Source: Leptospira weilii serovar Ranarum str. ICFT
GTDB taxonomy: Bacteria; Spirochaetota; Leptospiria; Leptospirales; Leptospiraceae
Assembly: GCF_000332415.1 (NCBI RefSeq)
Contig: NZ_AOHC02000026.1
Span: forward strand, 62,001-126,000
DNA: 64,000 nucleotides
Direction of reading: 5' to 3'
Positions 35,635 to 44,587 of the stretch are shown here, piece by piece; the stretch's first letter is position 1; every line of letters begins with the position of its first letter. A program made the position numbers and the translations under genes. The notes beneath the pieces were generated by a model. The model made no database searches, was not told the DNA's origin, and saw nothing but the letters and a program-made list of their open reading frames with translations.

Positions 35635-38325
35635 ATGACAAATTCTTTTCCGCATCTACAACTCTGGGGAAAAGCGGCGAGGCGCGACGCATCCGACTGG
35701 CATCCTTTGGCATATCATATGTTGGATGTCGCCGCGGTGGCGGAAGAGGTTTTAGAACGAGAACCGGAAAGAACACGACAACTTTATGCGGAGGATTACT
35801 GTCTTTCGTGGGAAGATGCAAAAAGATGGATTCTATTTTTTGTCGGCCTTCATGATTTAGGAAAAGCGACTCCGGCTTTTCAGTATAAAGTTGAAGAACG
35901 ATTACCTCAACTGGAGAAAATAAATTTAACAATCGGTAAAAATACTCTACTAAGATGGAAAACAAAATCTCCGATCTCACATGGTGAATTATCTGTAAAA
36001 TTACTTAAAGAGACTTTGTTAAATTATGGTTGGAAGTTTGAAGCCGCTAAATTGATTGCGGAGGCCGTCGGTATCCATCATGGTCATAGAACAAACGCAA
36101 ATAAACTACGCGGAATTTCCCTTGAAGAAGAAGGTGAAGCAAACTGGCTGGAAATTAGAAACGTTTTAATTCAATCTTTATTGGATGTGTTCCAAGTAAA
36201 TTTGGATTCCATACCGGCGCTTGAATCCTTACATCCGGGCGGTTTTATGCGATTAGCCGGGTTAGCCTGTTTTTCGGACTGGATCGGTTCCAATACGGAC
36301 TATTTTAAGTACGATAGAAGTTCGGATAAAAGTTTAAGTGAATACTATGCGAATGCACGAATAGAGAAAGTCAAAACGGCATTGGACTCCATTGGTTGGC
36401 ACAACAGAGTTTCTTTACAAAAGACGACGATAAAATTTGAAGATGTTTTTTCTTTTCCGCCTCGTCCGCTCCAATCGCTAATGGCGACTATCGTAGATAA
36501 CGTAAAAAAACCGATTCTCATTTTGATCGAAGCTCCTATGGGCGAAGGAAAAACGGAAGCTGCGTTATACGCACATCTAAGATTACAAGAGCAACTCCAA
36601 CATAGAGGTTTATATGTTGCTCTTCCTACACAAGCCACAGGCAATTCCATGTTCAGGAGGGTTTCGGAATTTTTAGAAAGTATGAAACATCCACATCCTT
36701 TGGATCTACAACTGCTACATGGCGCATCGTTTTTAAATGATAACTTCACAAAATTAAAAATGAGAGGTATTTATTCTACAAATTCTAAGTCGGCTAATGT
36801 TTTGGCAGAGGAATGGTTTACTCATAAAAAACGCGCGCTGCTTTCCGATTACGGCGTCGGCACCGTCGACCAAGCTTTATTATCCGTAATGAATGTTAAA
36901 CATCAATTTGTCAGAATTTGGGGTTTAGGAAATCGGATAATTGTTTTAGACGAAATTCACGCCTACGATATGTACACCTCAACTCTAATTGAAGCTTTAA
37001 TCGAATGGTTTTTTGCATTAGGTTCTTCTGTTATTCTTATGAGCGCCACGCTGCCAAAGAATAAAAAGGATTCTTTGTTACGCTCTTTCGGAGCGGAGAA
37101 TATGAATTATGCGGAATATCCAAGAATAACTTATCTGAATAACGGAGAAACCGAATCCCATTCCATCTCTATCCCCAAAAACCCGGATCGAAAAATGGAA
37201 CTGCAACTTAAATCGGCGCCTACCGATATAAACGATTTATCCGACCTTTTATTAAAACTTGTCGGAGACGGGGGTTGTGCCGTGTGTATTGTAAATACAG
37301 TTCAACGAGCACAGGATATCTACTCATGTTTAAGTGAAATGAAATCATCCGATATCGAGCTATTTTTATTCCACGCGCGATTTCCGGCAGAGGAAAGAAC
37401 AGGAAAAGAAAACGATATTTTAAAAAACTTCGGGAAGGATTCATTCGAACAAAGACCAAAGAAAGCGATACTGATAGCAACACAGGTAGTTGAACAAAGT
37501 TTGGATATAGATTTCGATGTAATGGTTTCCGATCTTGCGCCCATCGATTTAATTTTACAACGTGCCGGTAGATTGCATAGACACAAAAGAGAGAATAGAT
37601 TTTCACATTCTATCCCGACTCTTTATATTTCCGGACTAAACATTCAAATAGGCTCACTTGGTTTCGGAAAACCTTTATATTGGGATTACGTTTACGAAAG
37701 ACACATCCTTTTGAAAACTTGGTGGATTTTGCAGAACGAAACAACGATTCATTTACCGGATGAAATAGATTCGTTAGTGGAAACCGTTTATGGTGAAACA
37801 TTGGAATTCAAAGTTCCCAAAGAACTTTTAAATGAATTAGAAAAAAGTAAAGAGAAAATGAATAAAACTTCGGACGAGGACAAATCAAATGCCATTCACA
37901 CGGTCATCGGTTCTCCTTTTGACGGTTCCTGGAAAACTCCACCACAATTGAAACAAGAAGAAGACGATGATTTAAACGTTCATCCTCTATTTATCGCAAA
38001 GACGCGAAAAGGTGATCGGAGTATAACGGTGATTCCGATTTTTCAGAAAGAAAATAAAATCCATTTAGATTACAAAACGGAAATCGATTTTATTTCTGAA
38101 ATTCAATCTGATTTAGCTAAGAAAATATTTATGCGCTCTTTGAATTTAAGCAGAAAAGATATCGTAAAAGAAATATCAAATAAAAAGATCCCCGAGAATT
38201 GGAAGGAAAACGCACTTCTTAGAAATTGTTATCCATTAATCTTAGAAAATAATAAAACTACGATCGGTTCGTTAGAAATTAGTTATCATAAAGAACTTGG
38301 AATTGTGTATAAAAGTAATACTTAG
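35635..38325 (+). CDS. cas3: CRISPR-associated nuclease-helicase Cas3 (type I-E)
   Basis: Cas3 is the effector that unwinds and shreds DNA marked by Cascade. The 896-residue protein has the N-terminal HD nuclease, with DWHPLAYHMLDVAA (His23, His28), the HD pair in VGLHDLGKATPAFQ (His73, Asp74) and VGIHHGHR. The SF2 helicase follows, with Walker A APMGEGKTEAAL near residue 303, ALPTQATGNSMF, the box VLDEIHAYD near 438, MSATLP and LILQRAGRLHRHKR. All key residues are present, so it should be active. It is the first gene of the operon. Base composition is clearly more AT-rich than in the flanking chromosomal genes. Confidence 0.95.
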   Translation: MTNSFPHLQLWGKAARRDASDWHPLAYHMLDVAAVAEEVLEREPERTRQLYAEDYCLSWEDAKRWILFFVGLHDLGKATPAFQYKVEERLPQLEKINLTIGKNTLLRWKTKSPISHGELSVKLLKETLLNYGWKFEAAKLIAEAVGIHHGHRTNANKLRGISLEEEGEANWLEIRNVLIQSLLDVFQVNLDSIPALESLHPGGFMRLAGLACFSDWIGSNTDYFKYDRSSDKSLSEYYANARIEKVKTALDSIGWHNRVSLQKTTIKFEDVFSFPPRPLQSLMATIVDNVKKPILILIEAPMGEGKTEAALYAHLRLQEQLQHRGLYVALPTQATGNSMFRRVSEFLESMKHPHPLDLQLLHGASFLNDNFTKLKMRGIYSTNSKSANVLAEEWFTHKKRALLSDYGVGTVDQALLSVMNVKHQFVRIWGLGNRIIVLDEIHAYDMYTSTLIEALIEWFFALGSSVILMSATLPKNKKDSLLRSFGAENMNYAEYPRITYLNNGETESHSISIPKNPDRKMELQLKSAPTDINDLSDLLLKLVGDGGCAVCIVNTVQRAQDIYSCLSEMKSSDIELFLFHARFPAEERTGKENDILKNFGKDSFEQRPKKAILIATQVVEQSLDIDFDVMVSDLAPIDLILQRAGRLHRHKRENRFSHSIPTLYISGLNIQIGSLGFGKPLYWDYVYERHILLKTWWILQNETTIHLPDEIDSLVETVYGETLEFKVPKELLNELEKSKEKMNKTSDEDKSNAIHTVIGSPFDGSWKTPPQLKQEEDDDLNVHPLFIAKTRKGDRSITVIPIFQKENKIHLDYKTEIDFISEIQSDLAKKIFMRSLNLSRKDIVKEISNKKIPENWKENALLRNCYPLILENNKTTIGSLEISYHKELGIVYKSNT

Positions 38326-38333
38326 GAGAACTC

Positions 38334-39995
38334 ATGTTCAGCTTTAATCTAATCACTGAAAAATGGATTCCAGTAAAAACAGTATCCGGCGATATCAAAG
38401 AAGTCAGTTTAACCGACGCTCTTCTAAAAGCGAGGGACTATAAAAAAATTGAAGATCCTTCTCCTTTGGTTGTCGCCTCGTTATACCGATTCCTGCTAGC
38501 CGTTTTACACCGAGCCTTAAAAGGTCCCACGGAAGTGAGTCAAAATGTAAATTGGTTCGAAAACGGATTTCCTGAAAAAGAAATCCTAGACTATCTCGAA
38601 AAGTGGAAAGATCGATTTGATTTGTTTCATCCGAAGTATCCGTTCTATCAGGTTGCGGATTTACCGAATGAGTTTATGAAACATTGGCACATTCTTACCG
38701 CCGAATCCGGAAGCGGTTCGACGAGTACATTATATAATCATAATAATAGAAAGAATTTTGCGGAATGCGAAGAAATAGCCTCCCCCTCGTTAATCGTTAA
38801 GAAAATTTTAGAACATCAGAACTTCACTTTAGGCGGTCTCATCCGTAAAATACAATATTCTCAGGGTAGCGCACCTTCCGCTACTTCCGCAATTATGATT
38901 TCTAAAGGAAAGGATTTACATGAGACCTTTTGTCTAAACCTTGTGACTTACAATAACAAAGAAGCGGACATTGATACGCCTGTTTGGGAACGAGATAGTC
39001 AAAAAATGAATTTAAAATATATGAAAGGAAAAGTCACAATAACAAAAGGAAAAAAAGGAGAAGAGAAAGAGGATTGTCAGGGAGCCAAAGAATCCATTCT
39101 TGGATTCACAAATTTATATACTTGGATAAGCCGTTCTATAAAAGTCCTACCTGAAAAAGTCGATGATCGAATCATAATTAAAAATATTTTGTATGCTTCC
39201 GGAATTTCAATTAACAGAGAAACGAACATTCTCTTTGATCCGATGGTTTCCTATAAAAAAAGCATTAAGAAAGGGTTAATAAGTATTAACCTAAATAAAG
39301 ATAAGGCGTTATGGAGGGACTTTAACTCCATTCTCCCTCAAGCGAATAACGGCGATTTAGTCTCAAAAGTATTAAACCATTCATCCGAGTTGGTATCGGA
39401 TATACAAAGTAAAGAACCTATAAAATTATCATTTTATGGTCAAGTTTCAAATAAAGGAAAAATTGAATTATACAGAAGCGAACATTATAATATATCAAAT
39501 ATAATCATAAAGAACCGCAGATATGTCGAATCTCTCAATAAAATATTAATAGATTCGGAAAAAACGTTCTCCTTTCTTAAAAAGGCAACCTTTGATTTAT
39601 TGATATTAACTGAGCCTTTATTAAAAGATGAAAAAGAAAATAAAAAAAATCTTTTATGGAAGAAAGTATCAAATCCTCCGCCTCCTAAAGAACAACCGCT
39701 CATAACTAAATTAAGAGCGACTATCCAAAAACTTCCATCTACGATAACTTATTGGTCTACGCTAGAATCTCAATTCTCAACTTTCCTTTCGCAGTTCACC
39801 CATTTAACTCCTGAGGACAATGAAAACTGGTGGTTACAAAAACTTATCGAGACGGTCAATATCTCTTGGCAAAAAACTTGCGATAGCATTGGTATTAACG
39901 TCGATTCGATGAAAGCGATAGCAATCGCCCAACGAACAATCGACATACATTGTTTGTATCTAAGCAAATTAATCAATGGAGAAGAAAATGTCTGA
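38334..39995 (+). CDS. cas8e: Cascade large subunit Cas8e (CasA/Cse1)
   Basis: Cas8e recognises the PAM and recruits Cas3 in type I-E Cascade. The start MFSFNLITEKWIPVKTVSG and the block PLVVASLYRFLLAVLHRALKGP are the standard CasA N-terminus, followed by FHPKYPFYQV and a C-terminal helical bundle (LIETVNISWQKTCDSIG). The protein has 553 residues, slightly longer than the E. coli form, with lysine-rich insertions (KGKVTITKGKKGEEKEDC). AGGAG lies just upstream of the ATG. Its stop lies inside the first codons of cse2. Confidence 0.93.
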   Translation: MFSFNLITEKWIPVKTVSGDIKEVSLTDALLKARDYKKIEDPSPLVVASLYRFLLAVLHRALKGPTEVSQNVNWFENGFPEKEILDYLEKWKDRFDLFHPKYPFYQVADLPNEFMKHWHILTAESGSGSTSTLYNHNNRKNFAECEEIASPSLIVKKILEHQNFTLGGLIRKIQYSQGSAPSATSAIMISKGKDLHETFCLNLVTYNNKEADIDTPVWERDSQKMNLKYMKGKVTITKGKKGEEKEDCQGAKESILGFTNLYTWISRSIKVLPEKVDDRIIIKNILYASGISINRETNILFDPMVSYKKSIKKGLISINLNKDKALWRDFNSILPQANNGDLVSKVLNHSSELVSDIQSKEPIKLSFYGQVSNKGKIELYRSEHYNISNIIIKNRRYVESLNKILIDSEKTFSFLKKATFDLLILTEPLLKDEKENKKNLLWKKVSNPPPPKEQPLITKLRATIQKLPSTITYWSTLESQFSTFLSQFTHLTPEDNENWWLQKLIETVNISWQKTCDSIGINVDSMKAIAIAQRTIDIHCLYLSKLINGEENV

Positions 39996-40506
39996 GGAAA
40001 AATTTGAAAATGAAATAAAATTTATCAAAGTGTTACAAAAGCTTTCCGAAGAAAACACAAAGGCAATGGCTGAACTGAGAAGAAGTCTTTCCTACGATTT
40101 GACTACTTATCCGAAGTCGTATCCTTACGTTGAATGGGCTGTTGAAAATTTAGGAGAATGGAAAAGAAAAGCTTACTACCTAGTAGCCGGCCTTTTTGCA
40201 CTTCACAAGATTGAAGACGGTAGCCTCTCAACCAAACGGAATTTAGGCGCTACAATCTTTCAGCTGTATAAAGAAAACGACGAATCCAAAAGTATCGAAC
40301 AAAGATTCATTAACCTTTTAGAGAGCGACGAAGAAGAATTAGCTTATAGACTTCGACAAATGATTTCTCTACTCAAGGGAAAATCAATCAACTGGACTTT
40401 ACTGTTGTACCACGTCAAGTATTGGAACCGGACGGATAAATGGGTTCAACAAAAATGGAGTAGAAGTTTTTACAAAAACTTTTCAATGACAAAATCAGAA
40501 TCATAA
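39988..40506 (+). CDS. cse2: Cascade small subunit Cse2 (CasB/Cas11e)
   Basis: Cse2 forms the inner belly dimer of Cascade and binds the displaced strand. The start at 39988 (MSEEKFENEIKF) follows GGAGAAGAAA, a good ribosome site, and overlaps the cas8e stop by eight bases; an upstream in-frame ATG at 39976 is less likely. The 172-residue protein is all helical with AELRRSLSYDL, AYYLVAGLFALHK, LGATIFQLY, ERRFINLL-like (EQRFINLLESDEEELAYRL) and INWTLLLYHVKYWN, the family pattern. Confidence 0.92.
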   Translation: MSEEKFENEIKFIKVLQKLSEENTKAMAELRRSLSYDLTTYPKSYPYVEWAVENLGEWKRKAYYLVAGLFALHKIEDGSLSTKRNLGATIFQLYKENDESKSIEQRFINLLESDEEELAYRLRQMISLLKGKSINWTLLLYHVKYWNRTDKWVQQKWSRSFYKNFSMTKSES

Positions 40507-40526
40507 GATAATCAAAGGAGATGAGA

Positions 40527-41837
40527 ATGAAAAATTTATTAGAGATTCATATATTACAAAACTTTGCACCGGCAAATTTGAATAGGGACGATACGGGCGC
40601 ACCGAAGGACACAATGTTCGGAGAATTCCTCCGAGGGCGAGTAAGCAGTCAATCTTGGAAAAGATCGGTTAGAAAATATATAAGCGAGTTTCAGTTATTA
40701 TCTAAGGAAGAACTTGCTACCCGAACGAAAAGACTTTCCAAAATCGTTGAAGACTGTCTGGTAGATAATTATTCTTTTAAGCGGGAAGAAGCGATTCCGA
40801 TGGGTCAACTTGCGATTAATTGTATTCTAAAATCCGATCCTAAAAAACCCCACCTTTCGAAAACTCTTGTTTTTATTTCTCAAAACGAAGGCCGGGAATT
40901 TGCAAGGATTTGTAACGAAAATAAGGATCAATTGACCGAGTTTGCTTCCGAAACAAAACTAAAAGCTATGAATGAAATTCAAGAAGTAGAAGAAAGAATT
41001 GAAGATATTAAAAAAGAAAGCGAAAATGCGGAAGATGAAAAAGAGAAAGAAAAACTAAAAAAAGATTTAAAAGAGTTACAAGAAGAATTAAAGAAAAAAA
41101 AGAAAGACGCGGGAAAAACCGAAGTCCCGGCTGAAATTAAGAAAGAATTTAGTAAAGTAATTGGATCGGCAAGAAGATCGGTGGATATAGCCCTTTTTGG
41201 TAGAATGCTTGCCGAACTGAAACCGGAGAATGCGGATCGAGACAATGCGGCCTGCCAGGTGTCTCACGCTATTTCAACTAACGCAATTAAAAGAGAGTTT
41301 GATTTTTTTACGGCAGTCGATGAATTGAATCAAGACGACAGCGGCGCAGGTATGATGGGTACGGTCGAATTCAATTCATCGTGTTATTACCGTTATTCGT
41401 CGCTTGATATCGATAAATTATTCTACAATCTCAACCACGAAAAAGACGACGACCTTCCGATTCGAGGTATCGAAGCATTTCTAAAAGCTTTCGTTAAATC
41501 AAAGCCTACGGGCAAACAAAACACATTCGCAGCGCATAATGATCCGGACTACGTTGTGTTTACCGTTCGTCAAAATGCCGATCCGCGAAATTTGGCTAAT
41601 GCTTTTGAAAAACCGATTGGGAAAAACGATTTAACGGATAAGTCTTTAACGGAGGTCTCTATTAACAGGTTTGAAACTAAGTGGGAAAAACTCGACAAAG
41701 CTTACGGGCAAGCAGGCAAAACATTTATTCTCAATTTAGCCGATGATACAAAATCAAAAGTGGGGACATCGGTAGATAGTCTTGATCATCTAATCCAACA
41801 GACCATTGCAGAAGTTAAGAAAAATATAAGAGGATAA
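40527..41837 (+). CDS. cas7e: Cascade backbone Cas7e (CasC/Cse4) with charged coiled-coil insertion
   Basis: Six copies of Cas7e form the crRNA-binding backbone. The ATG at 40527 has AGGAG six bases before it; the ATG at 40521 touches that sequence and is unlikely. The start EIHILQNFAPANLNRDDTG, then FLRGRVSSQSWKRSVR, DIALFGRMLAE and NQDDSGAGMMGTVEFNSSCYYRY are the family marks. The protein has 436 residues against about 360 in E. coli. The excess is a Glu/Lys-rich coiled coil at residues 150-205 (EVEERIEDIKKESENAEDEK and more). It would protrude from each subunit. Confidence 0.94.
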   Translation: MKNLLEIHILQNFAPANLNRDDTGAPKDTMFGEFLRGRVSSQSWKRSVRKYISEFQLLSKEELATRTKRLSKIVEDCLVDNYSFKREEAIPMGQLAINCILKSDPKKPHLSKTLVFISQNEGREFARICNENKDQLTEFASETKLKAMNEIQEVEERIEDIKKESENAEDEKEKEKLKKDLKELQEELKKKKKDAGKTEVPAEIKKEFSKVIGSARRSVDIALFGRMLAELKPENADRDNAACQVSHAISTNAIKREFDFFTAVDELNQDDSGAGMMGTVEFNSSCYYRYSSLDIDKLFYNLNHEKDDDLPIRGIEAFLKAFVKSKPTGKQNTFAAHNDPDYVVFTVRQNADPRNLANAFEKPIGKNDLTDKSLTEVSINRFETKWEKLDKAYGQAGKTFILNLADDTKSKVGTSVDSLDHLIQQTIAEVKKNIRG

Positions 41838-41839
41838 GA

Positions 41840-42529
41840 ATGTCGACACTTCTATTGAGACTTGCCGGTCCCTTACAATCCTGGGGAACACGAAGTCGTT
41901 TTGATGAAAGAGACACGGACTTAGAACCTTCCAAGTCCGGCGTTCTTGGATTAGTCAGTGCGTCGTTAGGTATTGAAAGAACGGATTGGGAAAAAAATTT
42001 AGAACCTCTTACCAAATTACGAATGGGGGTTCGTATTGATAAACCGGGCATCCTGCGCTATGATTATCATACGGCACAAGAAATCATTTCCGCCGACGAA
42101 TCTAAAATTCATAGTACGGCTGTGACTAAGAGGTATTATCTGGCCGATGCTATGTTTTTAGTCGGCTTGGAAGGAGACGATAGTTTACTAGAAAAGATTC
42201 ATCATTCTTTCTTAAATCCTGTATGGACTTTATCTTTAGGCAGAAAAGCATTTGTGCCTTCACCCGGAGTTTATTTAAAAGATGGCTTGGTCAAAAATAA
42301 ATCACTGGAAGAAGCATTGGCGGCATATCCCTATTTACCAACGATCGAGAGTGATGAAAAAGACAAAATTAAAATCCCGGAAAGATTTCGTTATGTGTTA
42401 GAGGCGAAAACAATGGAAGGCTCAATTAGGATGGATCAATTAATATCTTCTTTTGCCGAAAGAAAGTTCGCTTCCAGATACGTGCAATTTGATTCTAAAA
42501 AATTAGGAGATCTACCTAAATGTTCCTGA
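41840..42529 (+). CDS. cas5e: Cascade subunit Cas5e (CasD)
   Basis: Cas5e caps the 5' handle of the crRNA. The 229-residue protein begins STLLLRLAGPLQSWGTRSRF and DTDLEPSKSGVLGLVSASLG, the hallmark of the family, with DYHTAQEII and FVPSPGVYLKDGL further on. GAGG lies nine bases upstream of the ATG, and the gene starts two bases after cas7e ends. Its 3' end overlaps cas6e by ten bases. Length is normal. How it copes with the altered handles in the array (TCGGATGG in place of TTGAACCG) is an open question. Confidence 0.94.
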   Translation: MSTLLLRLAGPLQSWGTRSRFDERDTDLEPSKSGVLGLVSASLGIERTDWEKNLEPLTKLRMGVRIDKPGILRYDYHTAQEIISADESKIHSTAVTKRYYLADAMFLVGLEGDDSLLEKIHHSFLNPVWTLSLGRKAFVPSPGVYLKDGLVKNKSLEEALAAYPYLPTIESDEKDKIKIPERFRYVLEAKTMEGSIRMDQLISSFAERKFASRYVQFDSKKLGDLPKCS

Positions 42530-43407
42530 CCAAACTCGAGCTGAACGTCAAATCCCGAAAAACCGCCGACTGGCTCCGAAACCCTTATAATGTACATAAA
42601 GATTTATGGAAAGCTTTCCCGAGCGACCCGGCACAAAAACAAGAAGCCCCTTTTTTGTACAGATTCGATCTGAATCGAAATGAAACGTCGATCCAACCTA
42701 GAATATTAGTATTTTCTAAAATAAAACCCGACTGGAACGACGCGTTTGCAGATCGACCGGTTTTATTAGGTATTCCGCAAGTAAAAGATAATATTGATCC
42801 GAATTCTTTTATTCAAGAAGGTGCGATTTTCCGTTTTTCTCTGATTGCAAATCCTACTAAAAAAATTCTCAACTATCGGGCGCTTTTTGAAGAGGAACTC
42901 AAAGATTATCCCAAAGAATATTCCCGAGCCAAACATAAGGAATATATGGTAGGTAAGAGAAAATTAGAAGAATTGGTCGCCGCACTTCCTCAAGAAAAGA
43001 AAGACTCATTCCGTTTGGAAAAGAAAAAGAAACAGTTAAAAAATATGAAAAAAGTAGGAATTTATGAGGAACAAGAGCAGATCGAATGGCTGAAAAGACA
43101 GGGAAACAATCCGCGCTCGGCGGACTATAGCGCCGGTTTCGAACTCATTCAGACTGAAGTCAAAAATCAAAAGGGAGAAACCGATTATTGGAATTCGGCG
43201 TTTACCCACGGTCAAGAAATTTCGCGGTTTCAGATAACGCAAAAAAAAGACGAAGCCGGAATCATACACGATATCAAAATTCATACGGTCGCTTTTTCGG
43301 GCGTTTTACGAGTCACAAATCCGGGCGACTTTAAAAGAGCCTACGCCCAAGGGATCGGTTCGGGTAAGGCGTTCGGTTGCGGGATGTTACTTTTGGCGAG
43401 AGTCTAA
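42520..43407 (+). CDS. cas6e: crRNA endonuclease Cas6e (CasE/Cse3), enlarged
   Basis: Cas6e cuts the repeat hairpin and stays on the 3' end of the crRNA. Motifs are the N-terminal FLTKLELNVKSRKTADWLRN, Tyr23 and His26 in NPYNVHKDLWKAF (the positions of the catalytic pair in Thermus Cse3), LYRFDL, and the glycine-rich end GIGSGKAFGCGMLLLARV. The protein has 295 residues, while most family members have 200-230. The extra part is a lysine/glutamate-rich stretch at about residues 120-205 (YSRAKHKEYMVGKRKLEELV and following). No cas1 or cas2 follows it, unlike the common I-E order. Confidence 0.94.
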   Translation: MFLTKLELNVKSRKTADWLRNPYNVHKDLWKAFPSDPAQKQEAPFLYRFDLNRNETSIQPRILVFSKIKPDWNDAFADRPVLLGIPQVKDNIDPNSFIQEGAIFRFSLIANPTKKILNYRALFEEELKDYPKEYSRAKHKEYMVGKRKLEELVAALPQEKKDSFRLEKKKKQLKNMKKVGIYEEQEQIEWLKRQGNNPRSADYSAGFELIQTEVKNQKGETDYWNSAFTHGQEISRFQITQKKDEAGIIHDIKIHTVAFSGVLRVTNPGDFKRAYAQGIGSGKAFGCGMLLLARV

Positions 43408-43482
43408 GAGCTTGTTTCAAAATTATCCGATTTTATCAGAATCGCTGCGATTGTTTTGAGTTTTAGGGCAGACTCTGATTTT
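43407..43482 (+). repeat. Dispersed repeat R2, copy 2
   Basis: The sequence starts at the cas6e stop and contains CCGATTTTATCAGAAT, GCTGCGATTGTTTTGAG and CAGACTCTGATTTT. It matches the minus strand of 32685-32769. Its position suggests that an insertion or rearrangement ended the cas operon here. Confidence 0.6.
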
Positions 43483-43491
43483 CCAATGGAT

Positions 43492-43794
43492 TCAACGGGG
43501 CGTGTAGTTTAGAGGCGAGTTCATAATTTTCCTCCCGTAGTTCCGTTGATAAATGAACTTTTCTCTTTTGGTAAACGAATCGAATCGTTTTTGCTTTTGA
43601 TCTATTGGATTTTTATGAATTGGTTGAATTGAATCCAATCGTTTTTTAGGGGTAAACATCATCGAAGACACGGTGCCGAATCGGCTTAGATCCGGCTCCT
43701 CGGAAACTTGTACTATTTCCTCGAATTCGTTTTCTTGTTTTTGTAATGCGGTTAATTGTTTGTCAATTTTTGCAATATCGTTTAGCTGCGGCAT
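43492..43794 (-). CDS. Hypothetical protein between cas6e and the array
   Basis: This is a 100-residue frame on the strand opposite to cas. The N-terminus is coiled-coil-like (IAKIDKQLTALQKQENEFEEI), the rest basic and polar (FDSFTKREKFIYQRNYGRK). I do not recognise it. The ribosome site is weak (AAAGA next to the ATG). It may be a real small protein, a fragment, or chance. It is not cas1 or cas2. Confidence 0.4.
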   Translation of the reverse strand: MPQLNDIAKIDKQLTALQKQENEFEEIVQVSEEPDLSRFGTVSSMMFTPKKRLDSIQPIHKNPIDQKQKRFDSFTKREKFIYQRNYGRKIMNSPLNYTPR

Positions 43795-43936
43795 TCTTTG
43801 GATTTAACATTCCGAACACAGAAATTCGGTTTTTTTTCGTAAGTAAGAATTGAGATAATAGTCGATTGTATCTTGTTGCAATTTGAACATTTCATTTTTA
43901 TCTCTTTCAAAGTAGAAAATTATAATTTTTTAATTT

Positions 43937-44111
43937 AACTTGAATTCTGCGTAACCAATGCGAAAGCGATTGAAGCGGAGTCAATAAATTGAAACTGAAG
44001 ACGATATATCGTATAACGTTTCTTTCATGCAATTTATTGACTATAGCTGAAAGCGCGGTCCGGCCTGCCAAGGCCGGATTCGCCCAAACTTTCTTATACC
44101 GAATTCACGTT
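43937..44111 (+). mobile_element. MITE-like palindromic element, copy D
   Basis: The 175-base copy has left end AACTTGAATTCTGCGTAACC and right end TTATACCGAATTCACGTT. It has the shared AATGCGAAAGCGATTG, GCGCGGTCCGGCC and GGCCGGATTCGCCCAAAC. Its centre holds an additional inverted repeat (AGTCAATAAATTG ... CAATTTATTGACT). It stands in the same orientation as copy C, so the two bracket the cas operon. Confidence 0.75.
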
Positions 44112-44587
44112 AATTTAATATTTTGCCAAATGAATCCTATGGTTCGATTTGTAAAAAAGTAAAAGCAAGTTTGTTTGGCGGAGTTAAATTTTATCCGAAG
44201 ATGAAATTTTCGAATTATCTCTGAAAAATAAAAACGATTTTGAAATACATTTTTTTCTAATATTCCGATCTCTCAGTCCCGATTTTATACATGTTATGCG
44301 AAACCGAAATCTCCAAGAATTATCCAATTCGGTAGACAATCGTCTTCTTTTATTAGGTCCGGGAACCAACATTACATATTGGGTATTAAAAGAATTTTGG
44401 ACAGTCGATGCTCCTTGTTTGGACCGGGGAAACGAAGTATGTTTTGATTTGGAACCCGATAACGGCGCTTGTCCCTTCCTAAACTTCGATTTTTTTTTGC
44501 GAAAAACAAAATCATTCCTAAGGAAAATGGATCAAACGACAATATTCCTTAGACATAATATTCAATTTTACTATACAAGTCTTTAGC
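44112..44587 (+). promoter_or_regulatory. CRISPR leader region
   Basis: This AT-rich stretch lies between the last MITE-like element and the first repeat. The type I-E handle (TTGAACCG) is at the 3' end of each plus-strand repeat, so the array is read left to right and the leader must be here. The last 90 bases contain TAATAT and TATACA as possible -10 elements, but I cannot fix the promoter. A 96-codon frame (44296-44586) is open across it; I consider it fortuitous. Confidence 0.6.

Noticed and set aside
35404..35655. A minus-strand frame with a hydrophobic start overlapping the cas3 start
   Set aside because: It runs across the two hairpins upstream of cas3 and has no family resemblance; hydrophobicity follows from the AT-rich antisense sequence.
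43492..43794. The possibility that this small gene is a cas1 or cas2 remnant
   Set aside because: Its sequence shows none of the Cas1 or Cas2 motifs, it is on the opposite strand, and it is coiled-coil-like instead.
44296..44586. A 96-codon frame ending two bases before the first CRISPR repeat
   Set aside because: It spans the expected leader, has no convincing ribosome site or recognisable domain, and is best explained by chance.
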